Assembly (NCBI GenBank): GCA_029238935.1
Contig: JAQZBN010000003.1
Location: forward strand, 94,729 to 158,728
From: Herbinix sp.
Lineage (GTDB): Bacteria; Bacillota; Clostridia; Lachnospirales; Lachnospiraceae
DNA: 64,000 nucleotides
Direction: 5' to 3'
In this document: piece by piece, positions 38,170 through 46,838 of the stretch
Position numbering within the stretch: the first letter of the stretch is position 1
Layout of the letters: every line of letters begins with the position of its first letter
Made by a program: the position numbers and the translations under genes
Notes under the pieces: generated by a model
Databases searched by the model: none
What the model saw: the letters and a program-made list of their open reading frames with translations, nothing else
What the model was told of the DNA's origin: nothing

Positions 38170-40107
38170 TTAACTGACACTCATTCTATATACTTTATCC
38201 TCCCGAGATATTGCTTCCTCATACTCCCAGTCCTCGGCTCTTCTATTTACTTCATCCGGGTCCAGGTAAGTCGGGACTACCTGTTTCATTGTATTTTTCA
38301 TCACATCCGCTGATTCTGTCTTAAGAGCGTCCTTTAGTAATCTTAACTTAAGGTATATTTCCTGTTTGGATATCTCTTTCTGACGCTCAATATATATCTT
38401 ATGATTTGCTGTAGCAATGAGTTCCTCGCTCTTCATCAGCAACTCTTCGTAAAGCTTTTCCCCGGGACGAAGTCCGGTCTCAATGATATCAATATCCTTA
38501 TAGGGTTCCTTTCCAGACAATCGAATCAAGTTCTTAGCCAAATCCAGTATCTTGACCGGCTGCCCCATATCAAGGACAAAAACTTCCGCTCTGTTTGCCA
38601 TGGCACCAGCCTGCAAAACTAATTGAGCGGCTTCCGGAATGGTCATAAAGAAACGGACAATCCGGTTATCCGTTATGGTCACCGGTCCTCCCTGCTTAAT
38701 TTGCTTTTGAAATAAAGGAATAACGGAACCATTGGACCCCAGGACATTACCAAATCGTACTGCAACAAAGGTTGTATTACTGCTATTCTTTCTGCTTTGT
38801 AAGATCATTTCACAAAAGCGTTTGCTGGCTCCCATAATGTTGGTTGGATTTACTGCTTTATCAGTAGAAATCAGAACGAATTTCTTTACTCCATACCGCT
38901 CTGCTGCTTTCACCACATTCCAGGTGCCAAAGATATTATTCTTAATGGCTTCCCCGGGGCACTCTTCCATCAGCGGTACATGTTTATGGGCAGCAGCATG
39001 AAATACAATATCCGGTCTGTAATACTTGAACAGCTGATTCATCTTTTTCTTATCCCGTATGGATGCAATCTCCACCTTAAGATCCAGTTGCTCTCCGTAT
39101 TCTTTGATTAATTCCTGTTGTATTTCATATGCATTATTTTCATAAATATCAAGTATTACAATACGCTTTGGGTATACCTTAGCAATCTGCCTGCAGAGTT
39201 CAGATCCTATGGATCCTCCCCCACCGGTAACCATAACAACTCTATTGTAGATCAATTTTTTCACTTCACAATCATCCAGAGTAATTGGTTCCCGACCTAA
39301 TAGTTCCTCTATATTAACTTCTCTGACACTATTCCAAAGATTATTTCCTTCCAGAGTATCCAAAAGAGTCAGAGTATCCGGTAAAACTCTGACATGACAC
39401 TGTAAAATGGAACATATTTCAAGAATCTCTTTTCGTTTCTCAGGACTGGCTGAGGGCATGGCTATGACAATCTCCCCAACCTCTTTTCCCGTGAATATCT
39501 TCTCTAAATCATGAATTGGTCCTTTCACAGGAATGCCGTGAATAAACTTACCTATCTTTTCTATACTGTCATCTACAAAGAAAACCGTAGAATAAATACT
39601 ATTTGGATTGTTGCATACTTCTTCATGTAGTTTCACCCCCGCCTCCCCAGCACCGATAATTACCAGGGGTGTTCTTCCTTTCTCCTTTCTGTGAAATTTT
39701 CGATATTGTCGATAGAATAATCTCATTAAAAGCATTCCAAGTAACGAAACCGAATAAGCTGCCATAGTAAATAGAACAGATAAGTCAGCTTTAAAAATAC
39801 AATGATCCAAAATTAAAAATGTACTATATCCAAGAAATCCACCACAAAGTAGTGCAAGATATTCCTTACTTTGCGCGTATCTCCACAAACTGTTATAGGT
39901 TTTAAATACAGACTGAGCCGCAGTACCACAAACAATCAGTAAAATTAAATGCGGCAGTAACAAGTGGAATTTGATGCTATCCGTTCCATTGCTATCCGGT
40001 AAAAGTATAAATAGAAGTGTGCATACCACTGCAGTTATTATAAAGTCCATTATAAATACGATTGCTTTACGGTACTTACTTAGATTCAATGTCATCGCCT
40101 CCTTCAA
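38170..40107 (-). CDS. Membrane nucleotide-sugar epimerase/dehydratase (PglF/CapD-like)
   Basis: TM N-term; VMVTGGGGSIGSELCRQIAK; FHAAAHKHVPLMEECPGEAIKNNIFGT. Confidence 0.94.
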   Translation of the reverse strand: MKEAMTLNLSKYRKAIVFIMDFIITAVVCTLLFILLPDSNGTDSIKFHLLLPHLILLIVCGTAAQSVFKTYNSLWRYAQSKEYLALLCGGFLGYSTFLILDHCIFKADLSVLFTMAAYSVSLLGMLLMRLFYRQYRKFHRKEKGRTPLVIIGAGEAGVKLHEEVCNNPNSIYSTVFFVDDSIEKIGKFIHGIPVKGPIHDLEKIFTGKEVGEIVIAMPSASPEKRKEILEICSILQCHVRVLPDTLTLLDTLEGNNLWNSVREVNIEELLGREPITLDDCEVKKLIYNRVVMVTGGGGSIGSELCRQIAKVYPKRIVILDIYENNAYEIQQELIKEYGEQLDLKVEIASIRDKKKMNQLFKYYRPDIVFHAAAHKHVPLMEECPGEAIKNNIFGTWNVVKAAERYGVKKFVLISTDKAVNPTNIMGASKRFCEMILQSRKNSSNTTFVAVRFGNVLGSNGSVIPLFQKQIKQGGPVTITDNRIVRFFMTIPEAAQLVLQAGAMANRAEVFVLDMGQPVKILDLAKNLIRLSGKEPYKDIDIIETGLRPGEKLYEELLMKSEELIATANHKIYIERQKEISKQEIYLKLRLLKDALKTESADVMKNTMKQVVPTYLDPDEVNRRAEDWEYEEAISREDKVYRMSVS

Positions 40108-40377
40108 TTACAGATTGCATCTAAATAACAAATGATAATTTAAGATATATTAATTGCAAAAAGTTACATTCTCATTTTCCATATTATTACTATTTCTAAC
40201 ATTATCATATTCCAAATACCAATAATCTGTGTCTTATCTCATGAAATACTTTAAAATGACCTATTATTGGTTGTACAAAGATTATTTTTCGACTAAATAG
40301 GAACGGAAATAATTGGAATTCATATGATGTAATAGAGGTTTATATAAAAACCTACACCTTAAGAAAGGAGATTCAAT

Positions 40378-40695
40378 ATGGATTTTATAAGATTTTTTTT
40401 AATTCTTTTAGTACCGGGAATAATAGCTGACCGGTTATTCCGTTTAATCGGAGGCACCAGAGCAAGTAGTAATATTTTTACTTCCCTTATATTTGATTTA
40501 GTTATATTTATCATTAATATTACCGGCTTATATTTTTTCAGAGGAATTACAACCATGGCTGCTCTGATCGATAGTTTTACCTGCTTAAGCTTTACAAGAA
40601 ACTATGCGCTGCTTAGTATCTTAATCGCAATCATTCTTGGTTCCATAGCAGGTGCAATTCACAGACTATTCTTCTGGTGGAGAAGGCGCGCATAA
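40378..40695 (+). CDS. Small membrane protein, 105 aa, unknown family
   Basis: RBS aaaggag before ATG; 3-4 TM helices; followed by a strong terminator. Confidence 0.7.
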   Translation: MDFIRFFLILLVPGIIADRLFRLIGGTRASSNIFTSLIFDLVIFIINITGLYFFRGITTMAALIDSFTCLSFTRNYALLSILIAIILGSIAGAIHRLFFWWRRRA

Positions 40696-40720
40696 AGATA
40701 TCACAATTTGATCAATAATT

Positions 40721-40769
40721 AAAATCAGGCTATAGCAAATTGTAATTCATGCTATAGCCTGATTTTTTT
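40721..40769. terminator. Bidirectional terminator
   Basis: aatcaggctatagca ... tgctatagcctgatttttt. Confidence 0.9.
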
Positions 40770-40807
40770 ACACTACCATATCGTTATAAAGTTTTATTTT
40801 GACCAAA

Positions 40808-41479
40808 CTAATACTTACCGTAATATCCTTTACCGTAATATCCTTTTAACTTCGAATCATGCTTATTCATTACTACTCCAAGAATTCGTAAGTTCCCCCG
40901 CTCCAACTGACTCTTTACCTTCTGTGCTATTTTAGTACTAATGGCATTTACTTCAATAATTAAAATGATACCATCACATTGTGCTCCAACAATCGCACTA
41001 TCTATGACACTACCAAGTGGAGGTGAATCTATGATAACATAATCATAGGTTTTCCGAAGCTGTGCAATCAACTTAGCAAAATAATCATTACCCAGCAGCT
41101 CGACGGGATTTGGTGGTACCGGTCCTGGAAATATTACATCTACATTCGGTATATTTGTGGTATATATGATATCATCTGCAGTAATTTGCCCTGACAAATA
41201 ATGAGCCAGTCCCTTCACCGCATGATCCGGTTTATACCGGCCCATGATAACGGATTTTCGTAAATCAGCATCTATAAATACTACCTTTTTTCCGCTCTCG
41301 CCAAAAGAAGCTGCCAACTGAAAGGAAACACTGGATTTTCCTTCATTGGGCAAGCAGCTGGTAAATCCAATTATATGGACATCATCTCCACAGAACTGGA
41401 TATTTGTTCGTAAGGATTTATAAGCTTCGTTGCTTCTTGCGTCCAATTGTTGAAGCTTCTCAAAATTTACCTTAGCCAT
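40808..41479 (-). CDS. CpsD/CapB-type tyrosine-protein kinase
   Basis: EAYKSLRTNIQF, TSCLPNEGKSSVSFQLA Walker A, VVFIDADLRKS, Tyr-rich tail GYYGKGYYGKY. Confidence 0.94.
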   Translation of the reverse strand: MAKVNFEKLQQLDARSNEAYKSLRTNIQFCGDDVHIIGFTSCLPNEGKSSVSFQLAASFGESGKKVVFIDADLRKSVIMGRYKPDHAVKGLAHYLSGQITADDIIYTTNIPNVDVIFPGPVPPNPVELLGNDYFAKLIAQLRKTYDYVIIDSPPLGSVIDSAIVGAQCDGIILIIEVNAISTKIAQKVKSQLERGNLRILGVVMNKHDSKLKGYYGKGYYGKY

Positions 41480-41482
41480 ATA

Positions 41483-42244
41483 TTATTTCCTCCTAATCAG
41501 CTGCTTTGCTTTCTTTTTTCTATTCTTACTTAATAACTTCTTATTCGTGGCATTCCCCATCAAAGGGATAACACCAAGAACATTAAGTCCAAGATACTTC
41601 TCCACATCATCCGATGTTTTGATGGTATCATTGAATAGAAATAGAAAGGTAAGGGCAGCCATAGAAAGAAATACACCGAAGATACCGCCGATCAGGACAT
41701 TTTTAAATACATTGGGACTGGAGGGTCCCAGTGGCATATTACCATACTCGATAACATTAATTCTCTCTAGTTCCATAATTTTTACGATTTTTTCTGTGGA
41801 CACGTCAATTAATGCATCTGCTAGCTTTTTGGCCATGGAAGCATCCGGATGACTAACGGTGATTTGTAGAATTCGCGTATCCGTCGGTGTATTGACTGTA
41901 ATCATATTCGATAACTGCGACTCTGACATTGAGAGACCAAGATTATCAATAATTTGCTCTGTGATAAGCCGGCTCTTAATTAAAATTTTAAAATCTTTCG
42001 TTAATTGAGTTCCTGTCTGGAGATCCGATAGGGTAGTTTTATCTTCGTTCTGTCTATTTATTACATATACACTGGCTGTCGATTGATAGACTGGGGTTAT
42101 AAAATACTTACTGTATAATCCGGCTAGCAACGCAGATAAGATCCCTGCCACAAGGATAATCCAAAACTTTCTTATGATTTCAAAAAATAATTCTCTTAAA
42201 TCAATGTATCTTTCATTATTACTAACTTCCATAGAATGCTCCAA
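41483..42244 (-). CDS. Wzz/CapA-type chain-length determinant and kinase activator
   Basis: YIDLRELFFEIIRKFWIILVAGILSALLAGLYSKYFITPVYQSTASVYV...PLGPSSPNVFKNVLIGGIFG. Confidence 0.92.
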   Translation of the reverse strand: MEHSMEVSNNERYIDLRELFFEIIRKFWIILVAGILSALLAGLYSKYFITPVYQSTASVYVINRQNEDKTTLSDLQTGTQLTKDFKILIKSRLITEQIIDNLGLSMSESQLSNMITVNTPTDTRILQITVSHPDASMAKKLADALIDVSTEKIVKIMELERINVIEYGNMPLGPSSPNVFKNVLIGGIFGVFLSMAALTFLFLFNDTIKTSDDVEKYLGLNVLGVIPLMGNATNKKLLSKNRKKKAKQLIRRK

Positions 42245-42304
42245 AAAAGTATCTTATTCTTTATCATATACAAAAAACAATTTTTTGGAACATTATCTCT
42301 CAAA

Positions 42305-43366
42305 TTATCGGATATTAGGTACATATTTTCTCATATCAACAAAGATTAGTAAAACTCCAATTCCAGGCACCGGAATGGTAATGGAGAGGTTTATTGCCTG
42401 CTGAATATTAACGTTTTGGTATCCCTTCCCATAAAGAAACTTTCCAATTTGATTATAAAGAACCCTCGAATTCATCTGAAAAGAATTTCCATTTGACTTA
42501 ATCGCCGGGGGATCCCACTCCTGTGGCAAAATACAGTCAATCTCTTGCTCTAAAGGTAATGTAAATACCGTTCTCACTGTTTTGATAGCATATTCTTTGG
42601 AATAAAAATAATCGTCTTGTTGATATAACGTTTCCTCAGCCCTTTTATAGTCGTAACAAGTAAAGACCCACACTCTGCATTCCTTCGAGACTTCCGGCTC
42701 AATCACATCAAATACCACTGTTTGCTCATGTTCCTCTTTCAGATTTCGGTGCTTTTCTTTGGATTTTGCTCTTTCGAGATCTCGATCTGGATTTCTATCT
42801 AGATTTCTATTCGGATTTCTATCAAAATCTCTTTCTAACATGCTTTCTGTTGAATGTTCCATCCTTTCATCTGCATGATATTCCGATTGATTGAGCAAAT
42901 TAGAATCCATACTATTTCTAATGTTATTTACCCTGTCTTCTGTCGTAGTTCTATTCTCTGAACCCGTAAAAGTACTACTATCCCTTTCTTTTGTTGCAGT
43001 CGCTGCTTTTTCATTTTTCTTAGCTTTAGTTTTATTCTGTGTTCTGGTTTTTTCTTCCTTATGGCTCTTGTTATTATTATTGACTTTTTTTGTTTTTTCC
43101 TTTAATTTATCATTTATCCCTTCGCTATCCTCTAACCCCATGGTAACAAAAGTAGATAGTATTGCACCAAGGGATGCACCGGATAATGCAAATAGGTAAG
43201 TCCCTAAACCAATAGAAAGAAATACTCCTATCACTGCAAAAAGGAGTTCAAAACCTAGGAGGAATACCATAGTCAGTATCATATATCCTTTTGGTTTCTT
43301 ACCCCTCTTCACTGCTATAGAAGCATTTTGTCTACACAAATAAATGAGAGCTGTTACTTCAATCAT
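42305..43366 (-). CDS. Membrane protein with long charged linker and unassigned C-terminal domain
   Basis: Two or more N-terminal TM segments; KE/RN-rich linker; folded C-term WVFTCYDYKRAEETLYQQDDYFYSKEYAIKTVRTVFTL. Confidence 0.6.
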   Translation of the reverse strand: MIEVTALIYLCRQNASIAVKRGKKPKGYMILTMVFLLGFELLFAVIGVFLSIGLGTYLFALSGASLGAILSTFVTMGLEDSEGINDKLKEKTKKVNNNNKSHKEEKTRTQNKTKAKKNEKAATATKERDSSTFTGSENRTTTEDRVNNIRNSMDSNLLNQSEYHADERMEHSTESMLERDFDRNPNRNLDRNPDRDLERAKSKEKHRNLKEEHEQTVVFDVIEPEVSKECRVWVFTCYDYKRAEETLYQQDDYFYSKEYAIKTVRTVFTLPLEQEIDCILPQEWDPPAIKSNGNSFQMNSRVLYNQIGKFLYGKGYQNVNIQQAINLSITIPVPGIGVLLIFVDMRKYVPNIR

Positions 43367-43425
43367 CTCTCCATCCCCTTTATTAGTACTAATACATCAT
43401 ATACAGGGAATTCATGATTTGTGAA

Positions 43426-43716
43426 CTATTCTTCTGCTTTTGTTATCTGATACCCCATCGCCTTAATAACCTTTAGTGTCTCCATGGCGGTATTCCTATC
43501 ATATTCTTTCTCTACCTCGGATAAATTATCGTATGGAATCAATCCCGGATGTTGCATCTTCCTATCATCTCTGACTGAGCCGTAAGTCCATCCTTCGCTC
43601 ATTCGCTTGGCAGCCCAGACTTCATGAGTGTTTTGTGCCAAGAGTTCCGTTAGTTGCTTAATATCCTCGGATAGTTCGATTTTCGTTGTATCAAATGGAT
43701 TTGGTTTATACATCAT
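43426..43716 (-). CDS. Stand-alone RyR (ryanodine receptor repeat-type) domain protein
   Basis: NPFDTTKIELSEDIKQLTELLAQNTHEVWAAKRMSEGWTYGSVRDDRKMQHPGLIPYDNLSEVEKEYDRNTAMETLKVIKAMGYQI matches the RyR domain pattern. Confidence 0.92.
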   Translation of the reverse strand: MMYKPNPFDTTKIELSEDIKQLTELLAQNTHEVWAAKRMSEGWTYGSVRDDRKMQHPGLIPYDNLSEVEKEYDRNTAMETLKVIKAMGYQITKAEE

Positions 43717-45802
43717 TCGCTTTGCTCCTATCGTATTGCTTTACCTTGATCCCCGCATAGTGAAGAAACTTAGGGATGTTATTGATTTGTTTTAAATCTT
43801 CTAGTTGATAGTATTGGTATTCCGGATATTTTTGAATCAGATCTATTCCACAATTGCCCTCATAACCAAAGAGATCAGAGACAAACACAAGCTCTTCCCA
43901 AGTTACCAGACAAGCATGCTTTCTTCTCATCTTATCCTTTCTCTGACTATAAGTTAATTTTTCTTGTTGTCCGTTTTGTAATTGCTTGATTTCCTCTTTT
44001 GAATAATTACTCCATCCATTCACAAAATGAAAGGCATTCCACCGTAAATGTTCCACTCTCAATAAATTCTCCATTTGATCTTTATTAATATAATCCTCCA
44101 GAGAAGCGTTTTCCAGGAACTCACTGTCTGAACGCTGCACCTCCGCTTCATAGCCGATTAAGGCAAGTTTTGTACCGAGGTGCTCTGCAGCGGATCTATT
44201 GGAATTCTTAGCCAAAAGCGATAGTTCATTCCAATTATCCAGGTTTCCTTTTGGTGTATTACTCTCATTCTGAGCAGTTAAGTTGTAATGTTCATTGATT
44301 TTTTTTGCAACGGTATCCCGAATTTCATTTACTATAACATCCTCTGTATAAATAGCCTCATACTCACCAAAGAGCTTGATATGTTGAAAAAACTGATCCT
44401 CGGCTAATTCAGCAGAAATACTCTTTTGGTTTTTGCTATGTACTGCCATCAATTTATTGCTCCAAGAAATCTTTTTCTGTTCTGCCAGAGCTCGTATATT
44501 TCGTGCTAACGTAAGGTTTTCTTTGTCATCCTCCGTTGCAATGATGATATAGTTTATCGTTTCTATGGACTTATTTAGCAGCTGAAAGAACTTCTCACTA
44601 TGCCAGGATATTGGTTCCCATTTGATCTCTTTATATTCTTCTATCATACTTTGATGAATGTTACGAAATTCCCAGGGCATCATCTCCCAGTTCGGTTCCA
44701 CTACCGTAATATGCAGAGGCACCGGTTGTCTGTTTTGTCCAACAAACTGACCATTACAGATACATTTACATAAAGCTTCTCTTCCTATCTTACCAAACCC
44801 TATGATCAGAACTGATAGTTCCGCATCCAAAACAGCAGCTTTTTTTGTATCAAGATGAAGCCTTTTAACGATTGGTTCCTCTTCAAGGAGTTTTCGTACA
44901 GCCAGTTCCGCTTCACTGATGACGTTTACCTCATAATTCGTTGGACAGGCCAGTATTTCATCAATCTCTCTTAAGATAATCGTATCATCACTCTGCAGAT
45001 ATAACCTTAACCTATTACTATCCCAACCTTGGTCAGAAGCTTCTTTTAGTATTGCTTTTGCCAGACTTAAATTATAAGTTTCGTCCTGATCCAGTAAAAA
45101 GAGATTTAATTTTTTACGGTACCTTTTCACACCAAGTTTAAAGAGTAGTTCTGATTTTAACTTCCCTTTTTCCAGTACATTCTGTTTTATAACAATTGCT
45201 CCGCACTCTTTTACCTTATCGATCTCATCATCCTCTGCCTGATCATCAAAGACGATCACCAGCCGTTTACTTTTTTCCATTAGGCTTTGAGCAAGATTCA
45301 ACGATCTCTCATTAAGACCACAGATGATATAAATCGTCTTACCCAAGGGGAAAAATAACAGCAATTGTTCCTTTAGTCTTCGACCAAACAAAGCAATTAC
45401 GGCAAAGGCAAAAGAAAAAACTGCTGCCGCATTCACAGCCCAAAAAGCCGGCAGATACCAGAAGGATGTCATCACTTTAGAGTTCTCCATATGTGCACTG
45501 ATGGCAGAGAAGTCTTCCTCCAATAACATCATTCTTGCCATACTAAAGATCCCTCGAAGGAAGGAAATAAAAATCGGATTATCATTTTCCAGATACCCTA
45601 TAAAATACATCACAAAACCACTGACTGCCGTCAGGGAAATGATTATTAAGGAGAACTTCTTAATCTTTAATTGTGTTTTTTGTTTTAAAACAGAGAGGAA
45701 CAGAGTTAAAAAAACTGCTAGAATCAAGCTATAGAAAAGTCGGCTCAATGAGTAAGATACCGAATGCAACGTTAATGTTTGCTGTAGCACCATAGTTTGC
45801 AC
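43706..45802 (-). CDS. Membrane TrkA-N/RCK-type protein with divergent RyR-like C-terminus
   Basis: N-term TMs; two Rossmann segments (IYIICGLNERSLNLAQSL and LSVLIIGFGKIGREALCK); C-term LLRVEHLRWNAFHFVNGWSNY...RRKHACLVTWEEL. Confidence 0.8.
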   Translation of the reverse strand: MQTMVLQQTLTLHSVSYSLSRLFYSLILAVFLTLFLSVLKQKTQLKIKKFSLIIISLTAVSGFVMYFIGYLENDNPIFISFLRGIFSMARMMLLEEDFSAISAHMENSKVMTSFWYLPAFWAVNAAAVFSFAFAVIALFGRRLKEQLLLFFPLGKTIYIICGLNERSLNLAQSLMEKSKRLVIVFDDQAEDDEIDKVKECGAIVIKQNVLEKGKLKSELLFKLGVKRYRKKLNLFLLDQDETYNLSLAKAILKEASDQGWDSNRLRLYLQSDDTIILREIDEILACPTNYEVNVISEAELAVRKLLEEEPIVKRLHLDTKKAAVLDAELSVLIIGFGKIGREALCKCICNGQFVGQNRQPVPLHITVVEPNWEMMPWEFRNIHQSMIEEYKEIKWEPISWHSEKFFQLLNKSIETINYIIIATEDDKENLTLARNIRALAEQKKISWSNKLMAVHSKNQKSISAELAEDQFFQHIKLFGEYEAIYTEDVIVNEIRDTVAKKINEHYNLTAQNESNTPKGNLDNWNELSLLAKNSNRSAAEHLGTKLALIGYEAEVQRSDSEFLENASLEDYINKDQMENLLRVEHLRWNAFHFVNGWSNYSKEEIKQLQNGQQEKLTYSQRKDKMRRKHACLVTWEELVFVSDLFGYEGNCGIDLIQKYPEYQYYQLEDLKQINNIPKFLHYAGIKVKQYDRSKANDV

Positions 45803-45880
45803 TTTAAAACCTCCTTTGATCTACCATATATTTCTATCATATTAAATCTTTCCTCTTTGCTTTGTCAATAAAAACCAGTA

Positions 45881-45948
45881 AAAGGTGTCAGGCACCCTTA
45901 AGAAATTCTTACATTTGTAAGAATTTTGTAAGGGTGCCTGACACCTTT
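45881..45948. repeat. 68-bp palindromic repeat, copy 1
   Basis: aaaggtgtcaggcaccctta-ag-aaattcttac-attt-gtaagaattt-tg-taagggtgcctgacaccttt. Confidence 0.97.
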
Positions 45949-46064
45949 TTTTTTCTGGTTGATTAAAATGATTAATAAATAACTTAGTCAGTTATTGTTA
46001 CTCCTTGCTGTTGTAGTTAAAATAGAACTACGAACCGGTTCAAGAAAAATATGGAGGATGTAAT

Positions 46065-46598
46065 ATGAGTCTAGATATGAATAAAGTAGGTGAACAAATC
46101 GCCTTATTAAGGAAAATCAAAGGATTAACTCAAGCAGAACTAGCTGATCGAGTAGGAATTTCGTTTCAAGCGGTATCTAAGTGGGAAAGAGGGGAAACCT
46201 TACCTGATGTATCAACACTTGTTATATTGGCTGAAGTATTTGAAACATCAATTGACTTTATCTTAAATGGAGGGACGAAGATAGCAAAATTCAAAGGTAG
46301 AAAAAAAGTATCCGATATCAAAAAAGGGATCGACTGTCTCATAGAAATGGGAAACTTACTTGGACAAGAAAATCTACTGTATCGAAGTGCAATTGCTGGT
46401 ATTGATAGTGGGATGAACATGGATATAGAAACATATCTAAGTGATTCTAAAACAAAGGAGGCAGTTCTGGCAGAAGCAATTGTGCAATGTATTCTATCAA
46501 ATTATTATGTTGACATTACAGATATACGTAAAAATTTCAGTTCCGAGCATTTTGCCGATATCGTATGTGATTATGCAAGCAAGAATGGTATTCAATAA
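46065..46598 (+). CDS. XRE-family HTH regulator
   Basis: VGEQIALLRKIKGLTQAELADRVGISFQAVSKWERGETLPDVSTLVILAEVF. Confidence 0.94.
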   Translation: MSLDMNKVGEQIALLRKIKGLTQAELADRVGISFQAVSKWERGETLPDVSTLVILAEVFETSIDFILNGGTKIAKFKGRKKVSDIKKGIDCLIEMGNLLGQENLLYRSAIAGIDSGMNMDIETYLSDSKTKEAVLAEAIVQCILSNYYVDITDIRKNFSSEHFADIVCDYASKNGIQ

Positions 46599-46600
46599 AT

Positions 46601-46667
46601 AAAGGTGTCAGGCACCCTTAAGAAATTCTTACATTTGTAAGAATTTTGTAAGGGTGCCTGACACCTT
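46601..46667. repeat. 67-bp palindromic repeat, copy 2, starting 3 nt after the xre stop codon
   Basis: Identical to copy 1 over 67 nt (last base of copy 1 differs). Confidence 0.97.
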
Positions 46668-46721
46668 ATGTTTAAATCAACATGATTTGGTTACTATTAT
46701 ATATAAAGTGAGGTGTAGCAG

Positions 46722-46826
46722 ATGAATGATGATTTAAATTTTTTTAAAGGGTTAATTAATGGTCTTCTCATTAGCATCCTATTGTGGATTGTAATCATTT
46801 GTATCATAATATTAATAGTCAGATAA
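46722..46826 (+). CDS. Single-TM microprotein, 34 aa
   Basis: MNDDLNFFKGLINGLLISILLWIVIICIIILIVR; upstream gaggtg RBS; below the supplied ORF length cutoff. Confidence 0.55.
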   Translation: MNDDLNFFKGLINGLLISILLWIVIICIIILIVR

Positions 46827-46838
46827 TTACTCGGGTTT

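Noticed and set aside
45881-46667. Classical IS element with terminal inverted repeats
   Set aside because: The enclosed gene is an XRE regulator, not a transposase, and each repeat is itself a full palindrome.
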